Assembly (NCBI GenBank): GCA_030386875.1
Contig: CM059569.1
Coordinates: 38,231,842 to 38,295,841 of the forward strand
Reading direction: 5' to 3'
Source: Morinoia aosen
Lineage: Eukaryota > Arthropoda > Malacostraca > Amphipoda > Talitridae
DNA length: 64,000 nucleotides
The translations under genes were made by a program, and so were the position numbers. The notes beneath the pieces are model-generated. The model saw nothing but the letters and a program-made list of their open reading frames with translations, was not told where the DNA came from and ran no database searches. Below are positions 35,015 to 46,890 of this stretch, piece after piece. The stretch's first letter is position 1. Every line of letters begins with the position of its first letter.

Positions 35015-36749
35015 TGTGGTGGTATGAACACACACCACCACAACCTTCGCACGCTTCAATACACCGCGCGGTCCGACGTGAAAGTAAACAGGCGTTCCCT
35101 CGCACGCTTCATGATTGGAGATGAGACCACACGCAACTCCAGTGTTTGAGGCAAATACACCGCGCGGTCCGACGTGAAAGTAAACAGGCGTTCCCGCCAA
35201 TCAGAGACCCGGACGGGTAGAGTCAACCTCCAGCGAGGCCTATATAAACAGCCGCGCAGCCAGCGGAGCTCAGTACACTCTCAGCGTCCCTGATATTCAC
35301 ACTAAGCCTCGACGCTCCGCCAGCACCTCACCCGTCGGCTTCACCACCTCCTCGACAACCAGCCGCCACGTCTTGTTGCTTGCTAGTCGCACCAGCTCTC
35401 CGCTACCGCCTCTGGTACCCCTTTGGTCGAGACCCTCGGACAGCAGCAGCCTCACCGGTCTGCTCTCGCCCCTCAACCACGCAGCGTCTCCCCGACAACC
35501 GTCGGTCCGCCAAGACGTCATCTGTCACTGTATTACTCGACTGTAATATTTCCTTGTGCCATTATTGTCGGCGATCTTCATAATAATACGGCGTTTATTC
35601 CAGTTGTGTTTTCCTCACCTTGCCGGTTCGTTTGCACCTCAGGCACTCACTTCGGGCAAAGATATTTCACAAGTCTATCGATATTCACAAGTCAATAGAT
35701 ATTCACAAGTCTGCCCGGAGTGTAAAGCAGCCTGAGGGAGAACACCACACTGGTGACCCCAGAGTGACCGGCAGGTGGAAGCATGGCTGGGAGAGATGTC
35801 CGGTTACCCGCCTTCAGTGGTGACATCAAGGGATGGCTCCTTCACTGCGATGTTTTTCTCGCACCTGGACGACGCTTCGAAGTTCGGGGCGCTCCTAGGA
35901 GGACTACCCACGCACATTGTATCCGGAGTACAAGAGATACTATTGAACCCCCCGGCAAACGGTAAATACGACGCATTAAAGGCGGAGCGTCGAGGCTTAC
36001 AACGGGGGGGCACCTGTGGTGGTATGAACACACACCAATACAACCTTCGCACGCTTCAATACACCGCGCGGTCCGACGTGAAAGTAAACAGGCGTTCCCT
36101 CGCACGCTTCATGATTGGAGATGAGACCACACGCAACTCCAGTGTTTGAGGCAAATACACCGCGCGGTCCGACGTGAAAGTAAACAGGCGTTCCCGCCAA
36201 TCAGAGACCCGGACGGGTAGAGTCAACCTCCAGCGAGGCCTATATAAACAGCCGCGCAGCCAGCGGAGCTCAGTACACTCTCAGCGTCCCTGATATTCAC
36301 ACTAAGCCTCGACGCTCCGCCAGCACCACACCCGTCGGCTTCACCACCTCCTCGACAACCAGCCGCCACGTCTTGTTGCTTGCTAGTCGCACCAGTTCTC
36401 CGCTACCGCCTCTGGTACCCCTTTGGTCGAGACCCTCGGACAGCAGCAGCCTCACCGGTCTGCTCTCGCCCCTCAACCACGCAGCGTCTCCCCGACAACC
36501 GTCGGTCCGCCAAGACGTCATCTGTCACTGTATTACTCGACTGTAATATTTCCTTGTGCCATTATTGTCGGCGATCTTCATAATAATACGGCGTTTATTC
36601 CAGTTGTGTTTTCCTCACCTTGCCGGTTCGTTTGCACCTCAGGCACTCACTTCGGGCAAAGATATTTCACAAGTCTATCGATATTCACAAGTCAATAGAT
36701 ATTCACAAGTCTGCCCGGAGTGTAAAGCAGCCTGAGGGAGAACACCACA
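35015..36749 (+). mobile_element. Miniature two-LTR element (TRIM-like) of the second family
   Basis: Two 735-bp LTRs (35015-35749 and 36015-36749), nearly identical by eye, enclose an interior of only 265 bp. The interior has a TGGTGACCCCAGAGTGAC primer-site-like start, the beginning of a gag-like frame and a run of G before the right LTR. AGGT duplications flank it (35011-35014, 36750-36753), and the empty site is seen in the other Gypsy LTR near 42433. These LTRs carry an extra tandem segment of about 65 bp compared with the solo LTR at 34260. It has no pol, so it could only move with help from a relative. Confidence 0.9.
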
Positions 36750-37077
36750 AGGTCAAGAACGTTGTATGCACAAGCCACGAGAGCACAAAGAGAGTGTGTG
36801 ACGCTCAGTTCAAACGTCGCGCTTGGTGTTGTTGCCACTTCGGGCTGCTTTAAAACTCGAAATGTCGATTGATTATTTTATCTCTCATGTATTTTCACAC
36901 AAACTTCAATGATTACGAATTAGAAGTAGAAAATAATTAATAATAATTTAGAATAAGATTTTTAATGCTAATAATTATTTTATTTAAGTGCGAATGGGCA
37001 AGTTTATAATTTTTACGCTTTGTAGCGAATGCTACATTACCCCCCAAGGCGCAGACCGAAAGGTCCACCCGCTGCAA

Positions 37078-39846
37078 TCATTTGTAGCGGGAAGGAGTTC
37101 GAACAACGCGACCATGCCGGGTTTGGCGGTCGGAAAATGTTACTGCGCGGGGAAGTTTCACCAAACGGGTCTGCAAATTTAGATCGGCAAGAGTTCTAGG
37201 AACAGGAGTTACTGCAGCGGGCTCGTCTGGTCTCTCCAGACTTGTCGCTGTTTCAGTAAGAGGGCTAGAATTAGAGTCTACGATAGGCTTAGGGATAGGG
37301 TTTGAATGTACAGGCAGATAGAAAGGATTACACTCAAGTTGACTAGGCAACAAGGCAGCCAACTGAGGAAGCTGAGATGGTAGATATGGTCGAGTCACAG
37401 TGGAAAGGGAATTCTGTGGAAAGAATGATGAGTTAGAAGTTACACTATGATCGGAAGTGTACGCGACTTTTAATCGATCAATGCTCACAGGGTCGTGTGA
37501 ACCAGATCTTTCAAGGATGAAATACTTGGGCGTCCGTTTGAGTATTTTGAATGGGCCATCATAAGGGCGCGTGAGTGTAGGTTTGATGGCGTCATTACGG
37601 ACGTACACATGTGTGCAGTCTTGCAAAGCAGGATCTAGTTTGTCTTTTGTTTGAGGCATTCGTGGAGCAACATACTTGATCTGACGCATGCAATCTTTGA
37701 GACAGGTTACATATGCGGAACGGTCAGCGGATGAAAATTCAGGCAAAGGTTTTGGGTCAACAATGTCGCCGGGGAGACGAAGTGTTTTCCCATAAAGCAT
37801 CTCTGCTGCTGTGCACTGCTGATCTTGTCGATACAAATTGCGGATGCTCAATAATACTACTGGAAGTCTATCAGTCCAATCGTGACTGCAATTAAGGCAA
37901 CGCAGCGCAGCTTTGAAATCTCTGTGGACTCTCTCAATAAGTCCATTCGACTGCGGATGGTAAGCGGTAGTGCTGGTGTTAGTGCAACCTAAGGCGGCGC
38001 TAAGCTCACTCCAAAATTTGGAGGTAAATTGTGATCCCCGGTCATGCGTGACACTTAAGGGAACCCCAAATCTGGAAATCCAGGTGGTCATGAAGGCGCG
38101 CGCTACAGTCTCAGTTTGGGTATCAGGAAGGGGCACGGCCTCAACCCATCGCGTGAACCTATCAATGATTGTTAACAAATAAGAATGACCACGCGATAAA
38201 GGCAAAGGACCCACCAAATCTAGGTGGACCGCGTCGAACTTGTGACCTGTGAATGCACAACTCTGCAGCGCTGCGCGATTAAGTTTCACCACTTTACTAC
38301 TCTGACATGCATGGCAATTTGGCACCATTTGCTTGACCTCCTTACGCATCGCTGGCCAGACGAAACGATCGGAAATCAAACGCAATGTACGGTTAATACC
38401 AGGATGAGAGAAGGAATGATAGTGGAGAATAGCTACTCTGCGGAGCGTCGCAGGAAGATACAAACGAGAAAGTCGCTCAGCATCACGGTACACGCCGTCA
38501 ACCAAGGTTAATTTCAGAGAGGAAGTGTTAGAAGGTTTGAGAAGATCCTGGAGTTCAGGATCCTCCTTCTGAGTCTTGGAAATATTACCGAAGGTGATTT
38601 CACCACTGGTTTGGACAGAATTAATACGGGAGAGACAGTCAGCGACAGTATTGTCGAGACCTTTGATGAAACGGATGTCAGTGGTAAACTGACTAATGAA
38701 GGACAGGTGTCGAGCTTCTCTTGGGGAATGTCTTTCAGAAGGCATCTTAATCGCTGAGGTCAAAGGTTTGTGGTCTGTGTAGATCACGAACTCCCTTGCC
38801 TCTAGAGCATAGCGAAAGTGTCTCACAGACAGATAGATAGCAAGGAGTTCCCTACCGAACGCGCTATAAGCACGCTCAGTGGGCGATAGCTTTTTGGAAA
38901 AGAAAGCAAGAGGGGAGATATTAGTACCTACTTGTTGTTGCAAAACAGCACCTACAGCAGTACTTGAGGCGTCCACTACCAGACTGAAATCAGCATTAGC
39001 CATAGGGTAGGACAATTCAGTCGCGTTAGCCAACTTGTGCTTACTCTCCTCGAAAGCTTTGCGCGCATCCTCCGTCCATTTTACCTCAATAGATTTACCT
39101 TTTCGTTTCGGTTCGAGCAAGTCTGACAAGGGGGGTAAAGTTTGAGCACAGTTGCGTATGAAGCGATGATAGAAGTTAACAGAACCTAGGAACCTTCTCA
39201 GTTCCTTCTGGGTCTGTGGAAGAGGAAAGTTTTTGATCACTTCTACTTTGGAAGGCAAAGGTTTTAGACCTAGGCTAGAGATTTCATGACCTAAGTAAAT
39301 CAGTGATGGCTTTCCGAGCTCACATTTTGCAGGATTTACGAGGAGTCCATTGTCGGACAGTCTTTGAAAAACGACCCTAAGATGGTCTTTGTGCAGCTCC
39401 GGGGTTGTGGATGCCACTAGGATGTCGTCTAGATAGACATAGGCGAAAGTGAGATCTGAGAAAATTTCAGCCATGTGCCTTTGGAACGTCTGAGGAGCAT
39501 TCCTCAGGCCGTAAGGCATCTTTAGGAATTCAAAGAGACCGAACGGAGTGATTACCGCGGTCTTAGCGATAGCGCTCTCCTCAAGTGGAATTTGATGGAA
39601 GGCGTGTTGAAGGTCTATCTTTGAGAAAATTTGAGCTCCCTCTAAATTTGCACTGAAATCATGAAGGTAAGGAATAGGGTAGCGATCAGGTAGAGTAACG
39701 GCATTCAACCTGCGGAAATCCCCGCACTGTCTGAATTCACCGTTAGCCTTGGGTACTAGCAAAAGAGGGCTAGCCCAAGGACTTTTGGAACTGCGGATGA
39801 TGCCGCATTCTTGCATGCGCGCAAATTCTTTCTTGGCTAAAGCCAA
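37078..39846 (-). mobile_element. pol region of the Gypsy element (RT, RNase H, integrase)
   Basis: In order: reverse transcriptase (KIDLQHAFHQIPL, LPYGLRNAPQTFQR-type, YLDDILVAS), RNase H (VVDASSTAVGAVLQQ, YTDHKPL), the integrase HHCC finger (HYHSFSHPG, CHACQSS) and the integrase core (LDLVGPLP, HDRGSQFTS, YHPQSNGLIERVHR). The domain order RT-RNaseH-IN is diagnostic of Ty3/Gypsy. Treated as part of a fossil element. Confidence 0.95.
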
Positions 39847-40148
39847 TCGATCAGGCGGTAGTCACCTTGCTCGGGAAAAGACTGGCGGTCCAGTGGTTTC
39901 AATATGGTGTTTCGTGCTAGTCTGCATTTTTTTAGAAACTAAGTTAGAATTTGTTAGTGCAGGGTAATCTGCCAGTAACTGCTCGAACATGCACTCTTCC
40001 TTGAAAGCGATGGCGAAAAATGCAAGACATTAGCTCTAGTTATGCCACTAGCGGGAATTGAGATCTGTGTCTCCTCGACCATAATTCTACGGTTTTTAAC
40101 ATCTACAAGAATCCCAAACTTCGCTAAGAAATCCGCGCCAATTATGGG

Positions 40149-40481
40149 CTATTGGACTTCCGCGATGAGGAAGGTGAAACGAAAGTTTCGCCTCAATCCC
40201 AGACTGCACTCTAATACTCTTTCCCCGTAACAAGCTATTGGAGTGCCATTTGCGGCGCGTAGTGTCGCCACTAGGTTATTCTTTTTGTCTTTAGCCGTGG
40301 CTGGGATAATTGACACACTAGAACCAGTGTCGATGAGAAATCGATACTTGGTAGTGGGATCCACAATGTTCAAGAGGCGAGTAGTCTGGGAATGAGGCAA
40401 CGCAGTACTCGCTACTATGCGTCGCTGTTGGCGTTTCCCGAAGTCATTTCGGTATAACGAGGACAAAAGCGTGAGGCACAT
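40149..40481 (-). mobile_element. Protease region of the Gypsy element
   Basis: A retropepsin-type segment with the active-site motif FLIDTGSSVSIIPA lies between gag and reverse transcriptase, the usual place. Confidence 0.85.
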
Positions 40482-41377
40482 TTGCGAGCTTGGTCACCAA
40501 ATTTCTGGTGGTACCAGCATAAATTACTACTAGCATCACGAGAGCGCGACCGAAAGCGGCGGTCTTGATTTGACCTATCATAAGATCTACCTCTATCAAA
40601 ACGTTGAGGAGGAGGAAAAGGATGATAGTTGGAGGGATAGTCATAAGCATCTTGGTAGCTTTGGAATCTCCCTGGGCCTTGCTGAATGTGAGCTACACTC
40701 TGACCTAACTGGCAATTCTGTAAAGCTTGCTTTAGCTCAGCGATGTCTTGCTGCATCTTATCTATTGTGGCTGAGGATTGGTTAATAGGAGTATTTGAGG
40801 GGCTAAAATTTGCAGCTGCTGCATTCAAAGAAGCTACCTGCGGTGCTTGTGACACGTTTAGGTTGCGCATCACTGTCTCAGTGGACTCTGCAAGCTTCTC
40901 TAACGTTTGATCAGGGCTTGCTAGCGATAGAAATGGGCGCACATTGGAAGGAAGTTTACTCATATACACTTCTTTCAGAAATCCCTCAGCTACGGCAACA
41001 CCCGCTGCGAGTTTGCGCAACTCTTTAACTAACGAAGTGGGAGAGAAAGAGACAGAGACAGATGGAATTGCTGAGGCGTCTACAAGGCTTCTGAATTTGT
41101 CCACATCGGACATCTGAAGCTTTGCTAAAATTTTGCCTTTCAAGATTCCGTAAGGATTTGCAGCTGGAGGGTTTTCTAGCAATTGATTGGAGTCATTTAA
41201 CAATTTTGTGGGAGCTGCGGACACAAGGGCATAAAACTTGTCAGTTTCATCCCGTATTTTATGATACCTAAACATGGCCTCCACTTGGTTAAACCAAGTG
41301 TGGGCGTCCCCTGGAATGAAGGGCGGCAGACTAAGAGGTTTTGTGCGCGCTCTATCTTCATTATCTGAGTCAGGCAT
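40415..41377 (-). mobile_element. gag region of the Gypsy element
   Basis: A 320-residue frame opens MPDSDNEDRARTKPLSLPPF. It has the capsid-like PPFIPGDAHTWFNQVEAMF segment common in arthropod Gypsy gag proteins and ends in a Cys/His cluster (CWYHQKFGDQARKC). Part of a fossil element. Confidence 0.85.
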
Positions 41378-43438
41378 GCTAGCAATTTTCTTTGGGGATG
41401 CACAATTAAGCTATCAATGCCTATGACTTGGAATTAAAGTGACAAGGGTTTGCGTTATTTCTTTACCTACTCAATCATTCAAATAAAGTTGAAACAGAAG
41501 GAAGAAAATATGAAATTGGAAACGAAAATTTATGCGGTATGCGGCAATTAACGTAGGCACAAAAAAAACAGGTGAGAAAAATATTTTTCTCCCTACTGTG
41601 GCATATGAGACAAAAAAGGACAGGATAGCGCTGAAAAAATTTTTTTGTTAGAGCTGCTCAGAGAACATTCATTAACACGGTCAAAACCATAGACATTCTC
41701 AAAAACCACGACATGGGAAAATTTATCACTACAATGATATGCCAAAATTATCCTCTCTCACAATTTCTCAAACACTTATCGAGTTGAATATTGTTTTTGT
41801 TTTAAAGAAGGATTGGGGTTTTAAAAACTCTGGGTCGTCACCAGTGTTAGGTTTGCCGTGGGTATGGCCAAACGCTAAACGTAAATCGATAAGTATTTGT
41901 AAGCCATGAGAGAAGGTTAATGAGGCGAGGAAACTCAGCTTTTGGTTCGGGAATTTATTCGGAGGAACGCCCGGCGGACTGGCGGGATTTTGACTGGAAG
42001 TTCTTCTCTAGGGGTGGCACTCCGTGTCAGCGAGGTCCCGTGGTCGATGGTGAAGTTCGGCGAGGTGTAATGAGTGGTGTTTGGAAATTTATAGAAGCCT
42101 TTGACAAAGAACCCTTGACGTTGATGGTGTCACTTATGGTATCTTGTTTATTTAATCCCAAGCTGGACGAGCAAGTTATCGTAGTAGAAGCAGGTATTTT
42201 AGCTAGCCTGTGAGTGTAATCTTAGGCTTACTAGCTTCCAACATAACCCATGTGAATTGCCAGGGAATTATTTATAATTGGGATCTCTCAGGCCCAAACT
42301 CAGGTAAGATTCAGTTAAGACAAAACAAGTCCAAAAATAAGTCCCAACAAGGCCCAAGCTCAGGTAAAACAAGGCCCAGAATAAAGCCCAGGGAGACTGA
42401 GTGTGTGTTGGCGTTTGGTGTGGTCGTTGAGGTCAAGAACGTTGTATGCACAAGCCACGAGAGCACAAAGAGAGTGTGTGACGCTCAGTTCAAACGTCGC
42501 GCTTGGTGTTGTGGTGTTCTCCCTCAGGCTGCTTTACACTCCGGGCAGACTTGTGAATATCTATTGACTTGTGAATATCGATAGACTTGTGAAATATCTT
42601 TGCCCGAAGTGAGTGCCTGAGGTGCAAACGAACCGGCAAGGTGAGGAAAACACAACTGGAATAAACGCCGTATTATTATGAAGGTCGCCGACAATAATGG
42701 CACAAGGGAATATTACAGTCGAGTAATACAGTGACAGATGACGTCTTGGCGGACCGACGGTTGTCGGGGAGACGCTGCGTGGTTGAGGGGCGAGAGCAGA
42801 CCGGTGAGGCTGCTGCTGTCCGAGGGTCTCGACCAAGGAGTACCAGAGGCGGTAGCGGAGAACTGGTGTGACTAGCAAGCGACAAGACGTGGCGGCTGGC
42901 TGTCGAGGAGGTGGTGAAGCCGACGAGTGAGGTGCTGGCGGAGCGTCGAGGCTTAGTGTGAATATCAGGGACGCTGAGAGTGTACTGAGCTCCTTTGATG
43001 ATTCGAGAGTAAGAATAGGAGTAAAGAGTTAAGTCGGAGATAACACAGATGAAATGGAAATATAGAGAAGAAGAAGAGGAGTACGAGAAAAAAGAGGATT
43101 AGAACCGGCTCTACCGGCAAGAATGAGCATCGTTCTGAGCGAGTGGTCTGTTTATGCAGTTAGAGGATAGTTAATTAGCTGCCAAGCCTTTATTATTTGC
43201 AGTTCAAAATTTGTGAGGTCCAGAAAACGCTGTTTTTGTTATGGAGGTTGATTTTATCCATGTTTTATTCCATGTCCCTCACGCCTTCCACCGCACCCCC
43301 CACGACAAGGGCGCGTTGCGGTCAGCGTCAGGGCGAGTATCCGGTGTTCTGAGTTGTCGTTTCCCTAACGATCCCCCTGTTCGCCGTGATCATACGATCC
43401 GTTGCGAGCAGGGAGTTGATTTGTAATTACTTTTAATT

Positions 43439-46171
43439 TCAGTACATAGGTTGAGGTTCTGGTCCTCTAGCTCTATTTCTGCTGGGTGGAAGAAATTTAT
43501 TTGTTTTGTTTCCAATGGCGAGTTTGTTTTTTGTTGATTCATCGATTATAAGATCTAGATTTCTCCATACTCTTTTGGCAAGTTTATGAAGGTGTACGTT
43601 CAAGGAGTCAATATTGGCCAGATCGTGAGTTGTGTGGGTGTGGACATGATCAAAAAGGGTGATTCCAAGAACAAAACGCACTGCTCTGTTTTGGATAGTT
43701 TGCAATGTTTTTATTCCTGATTTAGGTAACATATGTAATGGAATTGGAGGATAAGTAATGATGGACCGGACGTAAGCTAAGTAAAGTTTCCTTTTGTTTT
43801 TGAGGCTTAAGTTGTGGAATCTGTAAAGAGTAGAAAGAACGCCTTTTGCTTTGGATGCTCTGTTCCGGACGTGACTGCTGTAACCAGTTTTTGTGAAGCT
43901 AAGCCCTAGCACTTTACCGGAGGAATCATAGTTGTAGTCTTTGTCTCCTATAGTAATTGTTTCGTTTTTAGTTTTTAAAACAGGGATGATTTGAAACTTG
44001 TCTGAATTTGTTTTTATTCTCCATTTGTGCTCATAGTCGTTAATTTGTTTTATTTCTTGAGCTGTTTTCTTTGCAAGAAACTTCTCTGATCCATTTTGAG
44101 AGATTATCTGAGTTATATCGTCTGCATATAGAATGTTGAAATTGAAATAGCTTATTGGTTGCGGAATATCGTGTGTATAAAAGATGAACAGTGAGGGGGA
44201 CAAAGCTCCGCCCTGCGGAACACCGCTATCGACTGGGAACACTGGACCGAGGTAATCGTTAATCCTAATTTGTGTTGTCCTTCCTGTTAAGTAGCTGTTA
44301 AGTGTTCTGGTTAGGAAGTCTGGAAGCTGACAGCTGAGCAGTTTGTCGCGCAGTCCATCGTGCCAGACCCGATCAAATGCTCTGCTAATGTCCCTGAGTA
44401 CTACGTTTGTTCTGAAATTATTTGAGGCGTTGGCAGCAAGTATCTCACAGAAGAGTCCAAGTGCAGTGTTAGTTCCTCTGCCCTTCCTAAAACCAAACTG
44501 AAATGGATGGTGTAGCTTATGTTGTGTAAGAAATTGTGTGAATCTAGTGTTGATTACCTTTTCAAAGAGCTTCCCTGGAACGCTTAGGAGTGAGATCGGT
44601 CGGTAATTAAGATGTGACATCGGGGATTTGTTCGGTTTTGGTATAAATATCATTATAGAATGTTTCCATTGGCACGGAAAGAACCCCAATGCAAGTGCTG
44701 AGTTCATTAAGGTGGCAAGATTTTGTAGCATGTTGAATGGTAAGTTCTGGAGGTGGTATTTTGTTATTCCATCTAGCCCAGGAGATTTTTGCTTTGTTAA
44801 CTTGATGGAGTGTTGTAAAATGTTTGTGGTTACTAATGATGTCTGGCAGGTAAGTCGTTTCAGATCGCAGTGTTCGTAGTGAATCAGCTTCTTTTGGGTA
44901 TCTTTGATGTGACGGCAGACTTTTCGGAAATGGGCTTTATCAAATTCTTCATCCTCTTCGTGGTGTCTACTGAAGATTTGCTCCCAGTACCTTCTAAAAA
45001 GAGCTTCCTTTTCTCCATCGTCGTAGACTTCGTCGCCGCTTTCGTTCTTCAAATATCTCTGTTCTTTCTTCGACTGCACGCCCCTCAATCTCTTCACCGT
45101 GCTCCAAAAGTCGCCATCATTCCTTTCCGTGTCGAGCTTCTCAACCAGCGAGTTCCAGGCCTCAGTTCTCTGGGACATATATTCCTCGGAGATGAAAAAT
45201 CTTAGTTGAGAGATAGCGTGCATTCTGTCTGGCGTGGGACCGAAGCGAAGGATTTCTTTATAAATTTCGTCATGTATTATATTAGCCCTCTTTATGTTTT
45301 CTGTTGTTTTGCCTGTAATCAGTGTCCGGTGGCGCGTCGTTGGAACGTGGCGTGAGCTTGCTTCTTGAATTTGATTAGTCCAGTTAGTCAGTTTTTCTTC
45401 CAGTTGCTGCGTAGTGATATTTTCTGCGTTGACAAGAGGATGCTGTAGAAGATCTTCCTTGTATCCGCTCCAGTTTGCCTTGCGGTAGGTCAGACGAGGC
45501 TTAATTTGAATCTGAATTGGATGGGTAGTTATTGTAAATAAAATAGGGTAATGGTCACTAGGGGTGTTTGGGCCTACTTCTGCGTGTGTGTTATGGTAAG
45601 CGTAGCGGTTCGTGATAATCATATCTGGTGAAGTTTTTGATCTGTGAGTGATGAAGGTTGGAAAATGTGGACCCTCCCATATGGCATGCTTTCTGTCTAT
45701 CAACATGGTGACTTGTTCTCCTGTTGTGTTGTTGTTGCCGGATCCAAATCTGACATGTCGAGCGTTGATGTCCCCAATGAAATAAACCGGAGTCTTCTTA
45801 TTGAATAGTTTGAAATAGTCAGGATAATGCAAATAGCCGATTCTTGGTGGTATGTAGGCCGTTGCTACCGTTACTTCTCCGAGCCTCGTTTGGACATGTA
45901 TGCTGAGAAGGTCGCTGAGATAGTCTTCACATATTCTGTAGATTAGGTCCCGCTTTATAGCAATTGCTGCACCGGAATGGCCTTCGTTTGACTTATTAGT
46001 TTTGTAAACATTGTAGTTGTAGATCTTTATATCTTCTCCTGACTTCATTCCATGGCTGTTCAGCAATATTATGTCTGGATCTTCTTTGAGGTATATGTTC
46101 GTAAGTGACGTTTTGTTTGCTTTCCAGCTTCGGACGTTATGTTGAAGAATCTTGAGACTGTTGTTGTTCAT
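43439..46171 (-). CDS. LINE ORF2 protein: endonuclease and reverse transcriptase, 910 aa
   Basis: The start is taken at 46171 (MNNNSLKILQHNVRSW) because it overlaps the ORF1 stop as ATGA and sits right before the endonuclease; the frame is also open further upstream to 46339, but that part lies inside ORF1. Endonuclease motifs include LQHNVRSW, YFIGDINARHVRFG and PSDHYPILF. RT motifs are LNYRPISLLSVPGKLFEK, FQFGFRKGRGTNTAL, motif A LRDISRAFDRVWHDGL with its Asp kept, SGVPQGGALSP and ILYADDITQII. The protein would nick the target and reverse transcribe the element RNA. There is no interruption. Related proteins are about 900-1000 residues, so the length is normal. Confidence 0.9.
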   Translation of the reverse strand: MNNNSLKILQHNVRSWKANKTSLTNIYLKEDPDIILLNSHGMKSGEDIKIYNYNVYKTNKSNEGHSGAAIAIKRDLIYRICEDYLSDLLSIHVQTRLGEVTVATAYIPPRIGYLHYPDYFKLFNKKTPVYFIGDINARHVRFGSGNNNTTGEQVTMLIDRKHAIWEGPHFPTFITHRSKTSPDMIITNRYAYHNTHAEVGPNTPSDHYPILFTITTHPIQIQIKPRLTYRKANWSGYKEDLLQHPLVNAENITTQQLEEKLTNWTNQIQEASSRHVPTTRHRTLITGKTTENIKRANIIHDEIYKEILRFGPTPDRMHAISQLRFFISEEYMSQRTEAWNSLVEKLDTERNDGDFWSTVKRLRGVQSKKEQRYLKNESGDEVYDDGEKEALFRRYWEQIFSRHHEEDEEFDKAHFRKVCRHIKDTQKKLIHYEHCDLKRLTCQTSLVTTNILQHSIKLTKQKSPGLDGITKYHLQNLPFNMLQNLATLMNSALALGFFPCQWKHSIMIFIPKPNKSPMSHLNYRPISLLSVPGKLFEKVINTRFTQFLTQHKLHHPFQFGFRKGRGTNTALGLFCEILAANASNNFRTNVVLRDISRAFDRVWHDGLRDKLLSCQLPDFLTRTLNSYLTGRTTQIRINDYLGPVFPVDSGVPQGGALSPSLFIFYTHDIPQPISYFNFNILYADDITQIISQNGSEKFLAKKTAQEIKQINDYEHKWRIKTNSDKFQIIPVLKTKNETITIGDKDYNYDSSGKVLGLSFTKTGYSSHVRNRASKAKGVLSTLYRFHNLSLKNKRKLYLAYVRSIITYPPIPLHMLPKSGIKTLQTIQNRAVRFVLGITLFDHVHTHTTHDLANIDSLNVHLHKLAKRVWRNLDLIIDESTKNKLAIGNKTNKFLPPSRNRARGPEPQPMY

Positions 46172-46890
46172 TCTCCTTCTGTGCGAACTTTTTTGGGGTC
46201 TACTCTTTCTGGCGTTTTCTGGTGCCCTGTTCGTATTTTCCGGAATTCTTGTTCCCCGACCCAAACAATCCTTGTTTTCTTTTCCATTAATTTGCAGTTG
46301 TCGATTAGCAGCTCGATAATTTCCAGAGGTTGAGTACATTCATCTTTAAGTTTGTATTTCAGTTTACCTTCGCCTACCAATTTCTTAAATTCTCCAGCTT
46401 CTACATCTCTTCGAAAGCCATCAAGCATGAAGACATCAACACCGTACCGGGATGCTGGTCTAATTGGGACGTGATCCACTGAAGATCTTTGTGGCGCCGG
46501 TTCCGAGTACGATCTTGCTGAGGCTTGTTGTTGTTGCAGTTGCTGTTGTTGCTTGGCAATTTGGGCATGTGGTTGTAACTGCTGAATCCGTTCAGTTGAA
46601 ATTTTTGATACTGCTCCCTGTTTCTGTGGCTGTTCCGTTTCCATCTCTTCTCCCTCCTCCGCCTCCGTAGAACTGGCTTCCGAGTCCGATTGAGTCTGAA
46701 GTTTCTTCATAACCTTCACCACTCTCGTCAGCAGGTCTCCTTCAAACAGCTGACTCGATTTAGGGTTATCGTCAAACTGAAGTGTTCTGAAGTTGTTCCT
46801 TTTGAGAGTCCGGTTCAGATGATCGTTGTAGGTTCCTGGAGTTATTATATTTGCCATATGGGCATCCAAAATCATCACCAGTGCAGTCAT
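46168..46890 (-). CDS. LINE ORF1 protein, 240 aa
   Basis: The frame runs from ATG at 46890 to TGA at 46170-46168, with an acidic Ser/Glu stretch and a Gln-rich tract (QQQQLQQQQ) in the middle and a charged C-terminus. I do not recognise a zinc knuckle of the CCHC type found in many Jockey ORF1 proteins. Its place directly before ORF2, with a stop/start overlap, makes it ORF1. The overlap suggests ORF2 is translated by termination and re-initiation, as reported for several LINEs. Confidence 0.75.
   Translation of the reverse strand: MTALVMILDAHMANIITPGTYNDHLNRTLKRNNFRTLQFDDNPKSSQLFEGDLLTRVVKVMKKLQTQSDSEASSTEAEEGEEMETEQPQKQGAVSKISTERIQQLQPHAQIAKQQQQLQQQQASARSYSEPAPQRSSVDHVPIRPASRYGVDVFMLDGFRRDVEAGEFKKLVGEGKLKYKLKDECTQPLEIIELLIDNCKLMEKKTRIVWVGEQEFRKIRTGHQKTPERVDPKKVRTEGE

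Larger units (their letters stand above)
33752..37036 (-). repeat. 3' LTR of the Gypsy element, carrying two later LTR-family insertions
   Basis: This LTR is swollen to 3.3 kb by two insertions (34260-34929 and 35015-36749). LTR segments between and around them match the other LTR in order. The inner boundary at 37036 is followed by the G-rich tract. Confidence 0.9.

Noticed and set aside
34495-36583. Several similar 65-75 codon frames on both strands in the LTR region
   Set aside because: They repeat because the LTR sequence repeats; no family match and no conservation beyond the LTR itself.
46172-46339. Upstream extension of the LINE ORF2 to ATG at 46339
   Set aside because: This part overlaps ORF1 in another frame and precedes the endonuclease without domain content; the ATGA overlap start is more credible.
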